DNA from: Mesostigma viride
Lineage: Eukaryota; Streptophyta; Mesostigmatophyceae; Mesostigmatales; Mesostigmataceae
Direction: 5' to 3'
NCBI GenBank assembly: GCA_009746045.1
Contig: RPFO01000034.1
Coordinates: 1 to 64,000 of the forward strand
DNA length: 64,000 bases
Part shown: piece by piece, positions 10,791 through 20,810 of the stretch
Position numbering within the stretch: the stretch's first letter is position 1
How the letters are laid out: the number at the start of each line of letters is the position of its first letter
The notes under the pieces: model-generated
What the model saw: the letters and a program-made list of their open reading frames with translations, nothing else
Told to the model about the DNA's origin: nothing
Database searches by the model: none
Translations under genes and position numbers: made by a program

Positions 10791-12016
10791 GTGCGCGTGA
10801 AACGTACGTACCTATGCCCTTTGTCGGTAGGTGCCGTTGGGGTCGAATTGGGTGCCGCCAAAATCGGGCCGACGCGTCAATAGACTGAGGCCGTCGATGA
10901 GTGCCATCATGCGGCTTGGGTCACTTCTGTTGGAGAACTTCAGCTAAGTTAACTTAACGCAAACCACTGGTCGCCCGCGTCGGGAGTTAACGCCAAGCGC
11001 ATTGGCGTGATCCTGATTCGGCATATCTCTGCGATTCCAGCGGCACCGGAACGAGTTCATTCCGACAAGTATCAAGAAAGTTATGGCGTTCCGACTTCCC
11101 GGTCGCGCGCGAGCGCGAGCCGGCTGTTCTTCTAAGTCGGATGTGAATATTTGCCGACGACATATGGGGTCGACAGTAATTCCTGGGCTGACAGGAATTA
11201 GGTGCTGTACCTACGACGGTATTGGATTAATACGTCGTACGCAGGAAATAGGAACCTTAACCTGTGGTCTGTTGGTACCGCAGGCTTAGTCCTGGACTTC
11301 TAGGTGCAGATGCAATAGTCACTGTGGACTGCGCTCTGTGGTCACTGTGCCTGTATGGCAGACCTACTGTATAGGAACTGGGCGCTGTACAGGTAGTGAA
11401 TACTGTACCGGGGGTGTTATTACTGAGCATACCTCTTAGGTTGCTCAGGACTAGCAAGCACAGTGCACAAGTATATAAACAATAGGCCAGTGCCATTTGG
11501 GCAGATCTCTTGCGAGCCCGCCTCACGTGTTGTGCCTTGACTTGGCAAGCGCGTGTACAAGCCTCCTGAAGTGTGTGAGCGCTGTAACATTATCCAATTT
11601 AACAAAGCTCCGTTTCCAACCATATTCACACATTGCTGCATTGCAACCATATCCTTCACATTGCGTTTGCTAAGAACGTTAACTTCGGGAACCGGCCCAA
11701 CGGCTCTCCCGCAACAGAAAATTACGCGGCATACTGCATAAGTCGTCGGATGGTTACATTTCGACGGTCAAGATTTCATGATGAGGTTTGCGTTCAATTT
11801 GCCGCAGTTTGCCGCCCAGAGAAAGTAGTTGTTGGACTCGTTGCCCACGATGAAACACAATCAAGCAAGCCGTTTCCGGCCCCACCGTGTAGGTCATGTA
11901 GTCGCTCTTCACGTCAGCCAGCCGTAATTTCAATGCACAAGGCTACACATTTCCATCTCCATTCATATTCATAATCCTGCACGACTCGAAAACGCGGACA
12001 AGATAACGGCAGGCTC

Positions 12017-12073
12017 GAGCTACCATGGTCCGGATTCTCCCGATTTCTGGCCTGCGCTGGTTGTCTCCTTGAT
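12017..12073. repeat. 57-bp identical module (copy 2)
   Basis: Exact copy of 4111-4167 in unrelated flanking DNA. See the entry at 4111. Confidence 0.85.
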
Positions 12074-12894
12074 ATTGGCAACTCTCTCCGGTAAGAGATT
12101 TTCCGCAGTTTGGCTGTTTCGAAACGTTAATTAAGTGAGATGCCTTCGGATCAGGAGACTCACACAGCCGCGAAATCATGCCAAAGGTCATATGTTCGAT
12201 CCCTTGCTGGTAGCTTCTGAGCTTTCTTATTTTCTGTGTTCCGCGGAATCTCAGATTTGGGCCGCTAGCGTTTTCACGTTTGTTGCTTTCTGATCCGACG
12301 ACAACGTTGTGCCTTGCTCGTGTGACATCTGGCGCATGGTGTGATTCATGTGTATGGTGCTGCCTTGCCACATGGGGCTGCTTTGCCATAAGAGTGAGTG
12401 TTGGGTTCTACACATTTGCTGCATGGACCGTTAGGTGCTGGTGAGCTCTTCCTTGTAGAACGCTTACATCTATGTCAAGGATCTGATTTCTTTTCCTCTT
12501 GCGTATATTGTGTCGGTTTGTTTATTTCTTGCAGGGACCACGAGAGTAAAATGCAAGCGGTTCCACTTTCAAGTCAGCATGTGACGCCCTGTCGACCGGC
12601 CCGCTTTGTTAGCTAGCTACCATATAGTATTTGATGATAGGCATTGAATGCGGAAGATGTCATAACGCCATAACAGACTGTGTTGAACAGGCATATTTGA
12701 ATGCCGAAGATGTACATAACGCCATAACAGTGTTGAATAGTTGAATCAACGGGTTCTTGCAGCTGTAAACATTAAAATTATTCAAACATTTAATGAAAAA
12801 ATCATTATTGTTCGTGCTGTTTTGAACAGCGGTTGTTACTGGCACTGCATGCATGTGTCTGCTGCCAGCATATTGCATTATGGGTGTGTTTTTC

Positions 12895-13230
12895 AGCGCT
12901 GTGTTTTCTCACTTTTCTCACGTCCTGTTTTTCTCACTTTTCTCACTTTTCTCACGTCCTGATTTTCTCACTTTTCTCACGTTTCACACCTCCCGTTTTT
13001 CTCACTTATCTCACGTCCTGTTTTTTGAGATTTTTCTCACGTTTTTCCCCTTTTTTCACCTTTTTGGGGCAATCTCACCCGGGTGAGATTGCCCTTTTCT
13101 CACCCATTCTCACCCATTTCTCACCCTATTTTCTCACTTTTCTCACCCATTCTCACCCATTTCTCACCCTTTTTCTCACCCATCTCACCCTTTTTCTCAC
13201 CTTTTCTCACCCATTCTCAAAGCCGAGTTC
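12895..13230. repeat. TCTCAC-rich pyrimidine minisatellite
   Basis: Many irregular copies of TTTTCTCAC and TTCTCACCCA units, with strong strand asymmetry (pyrimidines on the plus strand). It sits just beyond the 3' side of the LINE fragment at 13320-13960 and may be part of that element's 3' untranslated region. Phe/Ser/Leu-rich frames through it are compositional. Confidence 0.85.
13067..13094. other. 28-bp perfect palindrome
   Basis: The half-site GGGCAATCTCACCC is followed immediately by its exact reverse complement, centred on a SmaI-type CCCGGG between 13080 and 13081. It interrupts the TCTCAC minisatellite, whose strand asymmetry flips for 14 bp in the right arm. Confidence 0.95.
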
Positions 13231-13319
13231 CTAGTGCCCATCGTGGGCGGCCAGGGTGGAGCTTATGGTTCTCGTGCAGTAAAATGTCATAACCCCATTC
13301 TGCCGTGTACTCGTAAAGA

Positions 13320-13960
13320 CATTTGCTGATCCTAGACATCCCCTTGGTCAGGGTCCAGCCAAATTCCAGGGGGTCCAATGGTAAAGTATCCAATCTCGTA
13401 TTGCCTATGTACGTGTAACCAAGTGATGGCCTCCGCCGGGGTCGTGGGGTCCGGCTGGAACATGCAGGACCTTGATACTAACCACGGGCCGGGACCATCC
13501 GGATACGGTGACATTGGTGGGCTGGAAGACAGACACATAATGTCGCCAACTGATTGAGGCAACCATTGTGGCCTGGAAGGGTGTCGGCCACTTGGACTTG
13601 AATTCCGGCCGGAGGTAACACTCCCCGGACCAGACCTTTGCATGTGGATGTGATCCCGTCTGGGTAAAAACTGATCCAATCACCCACTTGGAGGGCCTTG
13701 CGTGGTGGGGCCATCATCAGAGCATGCCATGTAGCTGGGATGGCCTGGATGAGGGTGTTCCAAGCGTGTAGCGATGGCATGTTTTGCACCCAAGCATTAA
13801 CTTCAGTGTATGCCCGTAACCGATATCTGTCCCCCTGCCACGCGTAGAGATCGAGCACTCTCAGAACAGGGGGTGATGCGCACAGGAAGCCAGCATAAGG
13901 GTTGTGCCCATGTAACGTGCCCAAGGGCTTGCGCGCATTGTCCACAATCAAATCATTGAA
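13320..13960 (-). pseudogene. LINE ORF2 C-terminal fragment (LINE2 family)
   Basis: The minus-strand frame 13478-13951 is clearly homologous to 46501-46848 at the end of LINE2. Both have KPLGTLHGHNPY, then a leucine-rich RVLDLY segment, a PSL-AW segment, AIPA-WHALM, and GDW-SFY-DG followed by CKGLV. Homology continues out of frame on the 3' side (13282-13460 against 46010-46330). This is the region after the RT of a non-LTR retrotransposon. No RT or endonuclease is attached, and frames are broken, so it is a dead 5'-truncated or fragmented copy. Confidence 0.75.
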
Positions 13961-14025
13961 ATAAAGAATCTGTCGTGCAACCTCCTCACGAGTGGTGGGA
14001 AAATTTCAGTTCAGTTCCATTTTTT

Positions 14026-14840
14026 CGGGGAAATGGGTATATTTTTTATTAGCCAATTATGGACCAAAGAGGTGAGAGGGGAAATGAGTATCAGCGAATC
14101 CTAAATGAGATGGTCACACACGGGTGTGAAGGTGACAGGTGAAGGGCTAATAGGGCGCGTTATTTGACCAGGGAAGCCAGTGGACCCGAGTCATGTCGCC
14201 GTGGGGCATAATGGTGAACTAGTGTCACCCGCTGGCTTCGCCCAGCCAAAAAAAGCACTTCAGGGCCTGCCCGCTGCCCGCTCACTGCGTAGTATGTGGT
14301 CCTTCACTGCGCTCCGGAGAGGGGAACAGTACGGTGCTCGCTTCGCTGGCGGATTGGTGCGCAGTACGGTTCCCGCTGCCCGCTGGAATAGTACGGTGCT
14401 CGCTTCGCTGGCGGATTGGTGCGCAGTACGCTGCCCGCTGCCCGCTGGAATAGTACGGTGCTCGCTTCGCTCGCGGATTGGTGCGCAGTACGCTGCCCGC
14501 TGCCCGCTGGAATAGTACGGTGCTCGCTTCGCTCGCGGATTGGTGCGCAGTACGGTGCTCGCTCGCTTCGCTCGCTCGCCGCGTGCAGCGCACAGCTCGC
14601 TGCGCTCGCCGTGCGCTGCGCGCAGGCCGCTTTCAGCGGCCGCTCGCTCGCTTCGCTCGCTCGCTGGGATTGGTGGTTAGTGATTCCGGTTGTTTTGGAT
14701 TGGCGGGGAAGTTGCGATGCCCTGGATAGTGCGGGATTACCTTACATTGCTAAATTAATATATAGGATACCTGGTTACGGCCTAGTAGATCATGAAAAGC
14801 TGGAGCGGGCTGGGTTTGTCGTTATTGGGCCCTGGGTCCC
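14026..14840. repeat. Dispersed repeat, copy interrupted by a minisatellite
   Basis: 14026-14220 and about 14766-14840 together match the continuous repeat at 15532-15810. Landmarks are TTCGGGGAAATGGGTATA, GACCAAAGAGGTGAGAGGGG, GTTATTTGACCAGGGAAGCC and then TACCTGGTTACGGCC and TTGTCGTTATTGGGCCCTGG. The intervening ~545 bp, absent from the other copy, includes the 62-bp minisatellite. Confidence 0.8.
14331..14580. repeat. 62-bp minisatellite
   Basis: Four units at a period of 62 bp (starts near 14331, 14393, 14455 and 14517), each with ACGGTGCTCGCTTCGCTGGC and GGATTGGTGCGCAGTACG. It decays into GCTCGCTTCGCTCGC simple repeat on the right. Open frames on both strands are caused by the repeat. 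Confidence 0.9.
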
Positions 14841-14865
14841 ACACCCTGCCTGAGTGTGTTGTTCC

Positions 14866-15150
14866 TGAGTTCAGTTCCATTTGGATCCCACGCCGGTCAT
14901 AGCTGGATGACTAGCCCGACAGAGCTACACGTATCAGTCACTAGAGATTTCAAGCTCGAACTTCCATGCCGGTTACAGCGGACAACTACTTTTGACGAGC
15001 TACGTACGGCATACCGTTCAGACCTGCATGAGGTCACCTGGAATCTAACATGGACCCAGGATGGTTACTGCCGTTCCGCGGCCAGGCGGAGGCCGGGGGC
15101 CACGTCGATGTGCATCCGGGAAGTACAGTTGTTGTTGTTGTTGTTGTTGT
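14866..15150. repeat. Dispersed repeat ending in (GTT)n, copy 1
   Basis: Closely matches 54508-54790, from CAGTTCCATTTGGATCCCAC to the (GTT)n run after GGGAAGTACA. The two copies differ by several small indels. The (GTT)n, or (CAA)n on the other strand, may be the A-rich-type tail of a small retroelement, but no RNA polymerase III boxes were found. Confidence 0.8.
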
Positions 15151-15531
15151 TGTTTCCCACGCCAGGTTCAACAGGAGGAAAAAGTACTTTGGACTTAAGA
15201 CTTAGGTTTTTTGCAAAACTTAGACTAGCCCTTACCGGGAGAAGACTGAAGTGTCCAGCACGGAAAATCGTACTCTGGCGTATGTTTCGCGACGGAGGAA
15301 AAAATGGTTTTGACTTAGGACTTTGAGTTTTTTTGCAAAACTTAGCCCTAACCAGGAGAAGACAAGTCTGCGGGGGCTGAGATTAAATAAGAGGTACCTT
15401 GAAATTAAATAAGAGGCCTGACTCTATGAATATATAGTTTTGGAGGCGAGTTTCTGTTGGCATTAAGTCGTAGTATTGTACGATTGATAGATTGGTAGTG
15501 CATTGGTGGTACTGAATACAACCAAAAAATT
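15151..15531. other. No recognisable gene
   Basis: Contains a short imperfect duplication: GACTTAAGACTTAGGTTTTT-like and TTTTGCAAAACTTAG segments occur near 15190 and 15310. Nothing else is identifiable. Confidence 0.5.
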
Positions 15532-15810
15532 TCGGGGAAATGGGTATATTTTTATTAGCCAATTATGGACCAAAGAGGTGAGAGGGGAAAAGAGTATCAG
15601 CGAATCTAGGTAATTGAAGGTGGGCACACACACGTGTGGACGGAGGTGACAGGTGAAAGGCTAATAGTGCGCGTTATTTGACCAGGGAAGCCAGTGGACC
15701 CGAGTCATGTCGCCGTGGGGCATAATGGTGAATACCTGGTTACGGCCCAGTAGATCAGGAAAAAGCTGGAGTGGGCTGGGCTTGTCGTTATTGGGCCCTG
15801 GGTCCCATGT
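15532..15810. repeat. Dispersed repeat, uninterrupted copy
   Basis: Continuous version of the repeat at 14026-14840 (see that entry). It abuts the LINE C-terminal fragment on the minus strand. Confidence 0.8.
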
Positions 15811-16270
15811 GACCCTCATGTGTTGTTCCTGAGCCAACAGCCAGTACGTGTCGGCGCATAGCTGCATTCCATAGGTATATAAAGCGCCGGACTACGCCGC
15901 CGCGGGTATACTCCTCGCGGACCTTAAAGACTGTCTCGTTGCGTATGGTCCTGATCGCGTATAGCATAGTAGTGCGCAACCATATCCATTCTGCTTGGGA
16001 ATCTGAAAGCTCGGCCCCTGGTGTGCCAACAATACCGAAAATGATGGTACCCACGCTAATTGAGAGAGTGGGTGGCGATGCCGTCCATGTGGCCCAGATG
16101 TTAATGAGCCACTTCCAAACCCCTTGGAGATAATACAGAAAAGGAACCGGTGCTCAATGGTTTCGCTAGGGTGCGTGCACAGGCATGATGCATCATGACC
16201 AAAACGCTCGTGGAGCGTAGCGCAGACCCCTATTGCCCTATGCATCAGAAGATTTTTGCTGATTTGCTTA
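15788..16270 (-). pseudogene. LINE 3' fragment with RT-type zinc-binding domain
   Basis: Minus-strand frames 15892-16395 and 15788-16054 together look like the zinc-binding domain and tail found after the RT in many plant and algal LINEs (zf-RVT). Visible features are NLLMHRAIGVCATLHERFG, then a CLC...ETIEH...C cluster, and in the second frame W-LRTTMLYAIRTIRNETVF. A frameshift separates the two parts. RT and endonuclease are missing. It lies tail-to-head against the endonuclease fragment of LINE1 on the other strand, with a junction somewhere near 16.2-16.26 kb. Confidence 0.6.
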
Positions 16271-16888
16271 CGACATGCGATTTGGTCACTGCCAACACCC
16301 GCTTTCCACATAGTCCAGATGCTTTGGTCACACACACCTCGCCAACTGGCACTGAACGCTGCATTGACTATGTTGTAATGCGCAAGCGTCATCAAGGATC
16401 TGTACTAGCTGCTCGCTCGCATGTGATCCCCCTGGTGCGCTCCGATCATCGCATCGTCACCGCCCGCATCCGCCTGCGATTCGCCTCGCCCTTTCGTAAG
16501 CACGTGGCACCACCTGATTTGCGCACACTTCAGTTGCTTGAGAAATCTGACGACGCTTTGGAGGACTTCCCTGAAAAACGCGCCCACAAGCGCGCGGCAG
16601 AGGCGTTCGTCGACGCGCTGGACATCCCGGCCAGCCACGCCCAGCTGTTCGCTCCGGCCCGGCATCGGCCCTTCGGCACCTCGCTGACAAGCTGCCCGCG
16701 GCCGGGGCCCTGCTGCCCCCCCGCCGCCCGCCCCGCTTCACCAGCCTGCACCGGCTCTCCGCCGTCATCCAGGCCCGGCAAGCCCTGCGCGACAACAGCG
16801 ACCCCGCCCGCTACGCGCCCGCCTCAAAGCCGATTACCACTCGGCCATCCGGCAGGCGACCAAGGAGCAGGAGGACCTTCATGTCCGC
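16240..16888 (+). pseudogene. LINE1 endonuclease C-terminal part
   Basis: The frame beginning at 16195 carries the second half of an APE-type LINE endonuclease: FADLLTTCDLVTANTRF, then THTSPTGTERCIDYVVMRK and VRSDHRIVTA, the SDH being the conserved catalytic end. The N-terminal half is absent, as expected for a 5'-truncated LINE. After about residue 160 the frame shifts; another frame continues the linker (RLKADYHSAIRQATKEQEDL) up to the hAT-like insertion at 16889 and resumes in the same frame at 18517. Non-functional. Confidence 0.7.
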
Positions 16889-18508
16889 CAGTGTAAAATC
16901 ATACGCCGTATAATACGGTATAATACGGTATAATACGGTATAATACGTAATACGCTGGCTTTGAGCGTATGATTTTTCATACGTAATACGTTTTAGCGCA
17001 TAATGACGTATTATACCGTATTATACCGTATAATGCCGTGTTTTCCGCGTTTTTTTTACGTTTTGCGCGGCTAGGATGCCAGAACGACAGGGCAACGATT
17101 TGAAGCAACAGATTTCGTATCTCTACTAAGTACTGACCCGTCTGAACTTTCACAATTCGACGCGATCTTATTTTGAGATTGTGGTGCACAGTGCGCGCAC
17201 CGTGCGGAGGTGGCCATGGCGACGTGCGTTCCGTTAAAATATGGCTAATCCGGCGGGCGACAGGCGAAAAAATTAAGCCGATGGTTAAAAGTGATGTTCT
17301 ATTATGATGTTTCATAGCAAGATCTGCACTATTTGCAAATTCGCTGCCTTTGTTGGTACAGATTTGCACGGGGGTCTCATCCAACAATTTCGCCGCGATG
17401 AATAATCTAGCATGTGTGCCTGCGACGGTAGAACTCGATATTCGTGGGTTATTTTGATGCAGCAAGAGCCGTTTAGTAACGGACACCATGAAAATAACCT
17501 AAGCATCTTCGATCTGCGGCCATTTCCTGTCATTTCTAAAATGATTTCGTTCAGGCCTGCGCGATCCGCGGTTAATCCATCCATGGCTGGCTGGCTTTTC
17601 TTGCGCGCCTGGGTAGGAAATAATGCCGGCCGTGGTACGTTGATTTGCCGCATGTCACCGCCCAGTCTGTTTGCGCTCTTAATGAACCTGGCATGAAACT
17701 TTTTGCGCCGTTTCTGGGTTTTTCTTGCTATTTTGTTCTCCACTTGTTGCAGTTGTGCTATCAGATTTTCCGCAGCTTTCAATGGTTTTCCTTACGCTGC
17801 GTATGCCATGCTTCCTAAAGCTACCCAGAATTGATCGGGCAGTTATCTGGCTTTGCTACGCTTCCTGTATGGAGGTTTTCACACGGTAGACATTCTATAT
17901 TGCGTAGTCAAGGACCCTAGCTGCCTGGGAGCGGCATCACCGTTGCAAGGAGCTGGCGAGCTCATGGACGCCTGTCATGCTCTTCAGCCTGCTGGAAAAC
18001 AAGGTTGTTGTATGGAAGGTGAGAATATGTGAGTTACTTATTATCACATCCCCACCTGTTTAGCCATGTTTAACATGTTGGCCCCTTGCTGGCCCACTGC
18101 ACGGTCCCCTAGTTATTGCTGGCCTTTTTACCATATATAATTACTTGCATCAAAGTGAAGGCACCCAAGTAAACATAACCAATATAAAGCCACATATATA
18201 CAGTTATACACATACACACAATTATGCATGCGCACGTTTACATTCTCAGTATTACATGCAATATATCGATCGTGTCCACAATATCCACCGTATAGAGTAT
18301 AGCCGAGGGTAGGGCAACCTTGGATTATGTCCAAAACAGCGTTAAAAACATGTGGATTGATGGTGGGTGTCTTAAAATGTGTAAAATCAGAGTATTCTGA
18401 GTGTGTCCGTACGAAAACGTATAATACCGTATTATACCGTATTATACCGTATTATACATTATACTCCACCGTGACCGTATAACGCGTATAACGTACGATT
18501 GCACTCTG
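16889..18508. mobile_element. hAT-like DNA transposon, non-autonomous, 1.62 kb
   Basis: Flanked by an exact 8-bp target duplication ATGTCCGC (16881-16888 and 18509-18516). Ends are imperfect terminal inverted repeats beginning CAG (CAGTGTAAAATCATACG left; CAGAGTGCAATCGTACG read inward from the right). Both subterminal regions carry arrays of GTATAATACG in inverted orientation. The 8-bp duplication and CAG ends fit the hAT superfamily. Minus frames 16977-17489 and 17312-17782 overlap, show no hAT dimerisation or catalytic motif, and may be remnants. Excising the element and one target copy restores the LINE1 frame (...EDLHVR then EYFAHLK). Confidence 0.8.
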
Positions 18509-20052
18509 ATGTCCGCGAGTACTTCGCCCACCTCAAGGACCAGCACGGCAAGTACGCCTGGACCCGCCTGCGTCACGCCCAACGGCCCGCCGGCGGCGCG
18601 CATGCAGCCGGCGCCGCGGACGCTCTCTGGCTCACCGCAGCAGCAGCTCGACCAGTGGTATTCCTCCCAGTCCCGGCTGCTCGGCGCCCCCCCGCCGCCT
18701 CCGCCGCTTGGCCCTCTGGCGGCCGCACGCCTGGCAGTAGCGCCTGCGGACGTCCCTGCGCCGCCCACGCCGCCCGCCGCTGAGCAGGACTACACGTACC
18801 CAGCCCTGACGGATCGAACCCCTGGCCGACCCCAACCAGCTCCCGCCGTTCACCGAGCTCGAGCTGAGCACCGCCGCCAAGCAACTCCGCTTCTATGCCG
18901 CCGTTGGACCTGACCAGCTCCCAGCCCCGGTGATTAAGCTGACAGCGCTCACGGGGTTCCTGCTTGACGTCTGCAACCGGATCCTGCTTGCCGACGCGCC
19001 GCCGATTCCTGAGTGGCAGCACAGCTACCGTATTATGCTGTACAAAAACAAAGGTTCCCCTGACGACCCCGCCAACTACAGAGGAGTCTGCATCCAGAGC
19101 GCCGCACTTAAGTTGTTCATGCGCATGATCCTCAACCGCCTTCGTTCTGCTCTCGACTGTCACCTTGGGGAAAGTCAAATGGGCTTCCGTCCTGGGCGCA
19201 ACACCGTCATGGCCATCTTCGTCGCGGGTCGCCTCTTCGAGGAAATCGCGGCAGACTCCTGCAACCTAGTGAGTTTCCCGCCATCCTGATCTTCGTCGGC
19301 TTCATCAAGGCTTTTGATTCTGTCCTCTGGGACGCTCTATGGGCTGTACTTGCTCGCGCTCGCGTCCCCACTCCCCTGATTACCGTCATCCGCACGCTGT
19401 ATGAGGGGTCGACCACTTCGGTGCGCACTCAACACGGCTTTACCCCGCCATGCCCACTGCAGACCGGCATCTGGCAGGGTTGCGTCCTGTCGCCGTACCT
19501 GTTTATTATTGTAGTGGATTATGTTATGCGCCAGGCACGTGCTCGCTTTGCTAGCATTGCAGGCCGTGCCCCTGGCCTAGCGATCACGAACGAGCATGGA
19601 GAAGGGGGGCCGACTAACCAGCAGAATTTACTAGCTGACCTCATTTATGCCGACGACATCACGCTCATCGAGAAGCCCGAGTCTGCCCAACTTTGGCTGG
19701 ACTGCCTGGCGCTCGAGGCTCGGGCGGTTGGTCTAGAAATCAGCCCCAAAACGGAGGCCCTGGCCCTCGGCATGGCAGGGCCCCCACCCACACTCCGCCT
19801 CTTAGACGATGCCGAGGTCAACTACCCTCCTTCAGGCCGCTTCAAGCTGCTCGGCAGTTGGCTTCCCGACTGCGAGGACGCCCTGACGACACGGATCGGC
19901 ATGGCGTGGGCGCACCTCCATGACCACCGCCGCTGGTGGAGCAACCCCGCCCTACATGCTGTACCCAGGATCGTCAAGCGTGACCTCTTCAAGGTCGTCA
20001 TTCTGACGATCCTGACCTAGTAACGGCGCCGAGACGTGGGCACTGACGCAGG
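18509..20052 (+). pseudogene. LINE1 reverse transcriptase region
   Basis: Non-LTR RT spread over three frames. After the linker come FTELELSTAAKQLRFYAAVG, then PDQLP, LYKNKGSPDDPANYRGV (motif 2a), GFRPGRNT, a motif A-like FVGFIKAFDSV, QTGIWQGCVLSPYLF (motif B) and LIYADDITLIE (motif C, YADD intact). Frameshifts lie near 18.65 kb and 19.28 kb. The expected catalytic Asp of motif A (DF-KAFD) reads Gly, so the copy is dead. The frame runs to ...AETWALTQ at 20052, where the copia-like element is inserted, and continues at 34494 on the far side. Confidence 0.85.
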
Positions 20053-20673
20053 AGTTGTGAGAGAGTTGCCCTGAATTCCGCCATGGTTCTTGCAGGAATG
20101 TTGCCTTTATTAAGAATAAGGAACACCGACGTAAGTCACGTCACTTCCAAGACTGCACGCAGCACAGGCGACAGGGTCGCAGTGCCAAGAGAACGTGCAC
20201 GCAAGAACTAGCGTCCCGGTGCTACCAAGTCACACATATAGGTTTGCTAGGGACGCGTCCAAGTAATCAGCTGCACTGTCACAGCTGAACTGTCAATCAA
20301 TTGATTACACAGACTCTGGCACGCCTTTGGCGCGCAGATCTATCGATCAATTGTCCATACGGCTAGTCCTGTGGACCTATCCGTACACTACTCAGCATCA
20401 ATTGTCTCATAGGTCCTGGCGCGCTACAGCACGCCTACCTATCAATTGACCATCAAGTCCTGTACAAGTCCTGTCAACGTCCTGCGGACTATCAAAGTGA
20501 CACTTGTACATCCTGTGTCCGTACGCGCCCACAACGTGGCGCGCCGGGTACTGTCGGCACAGCCTAGGAAACGTCATAACTTTTACGTTCCTTAACCAAA
20601 TGAGGCGTTCAAGGTGCCGTTGGAAAGAGCGTAACAATCTCTATCCATCTAACGTAAATCCTTTACGTTAACT
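20053..20673 (-). repeat. 3' LTR of the copia-like element (621 bp)
   Basis: Nearly identical to 33874-34488. Relative to that copy it has four extra bases near 20341 (ATCG in GATCTATCGATC) and two extra bases near 20535. LTRs contain several CAATTG-centred small palindromes. Confidence 0.9.
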
Positions 20674-20810
20674 CCAATCCCTTCTTTTCTTTAGGGATCA
20701 CATCCCCTGCCAGGGACCCTTGAAGTAGCTTGAAATGTCCTTCACTCCAGCTTGAAGCTTGAACAGATGTCTTTAATGGCCAATGCCATTCCCCCAGCCT
20801 TTTCTTTTAA

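Larger units (their letters stand above)
9251..12894. other. No convincing gene; possible short spliced transcript near 12.4 kb
   Basis: Mostly unassigned. A 105-codon plus frame at 9955-10272 has no recognisable motif. Near 12440-12535 a GTGAGC donor and a T-rich TTTCTTGCAG acceptor could bound a ~95-bp intron, but the flanking frames are too short to define a protein. The region also contains the CCGTAAC-dense stretch and the second 57-bp module listed separately. Confidence 0.35.

Noticed and set aside
15892..16395. Single 167-codon gene on the minus strand
   Set aside because: Its middle matches the zinc-binding tail of LINEs and its N-terminal part runs antisense into the LINE1 endonuclease, so it spans two dead elements.
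18573..19178. 201-codon minus-strand frame
   Set aside because: Antisense to the LINE1 RT region with clear RT motifs on the plus strand.
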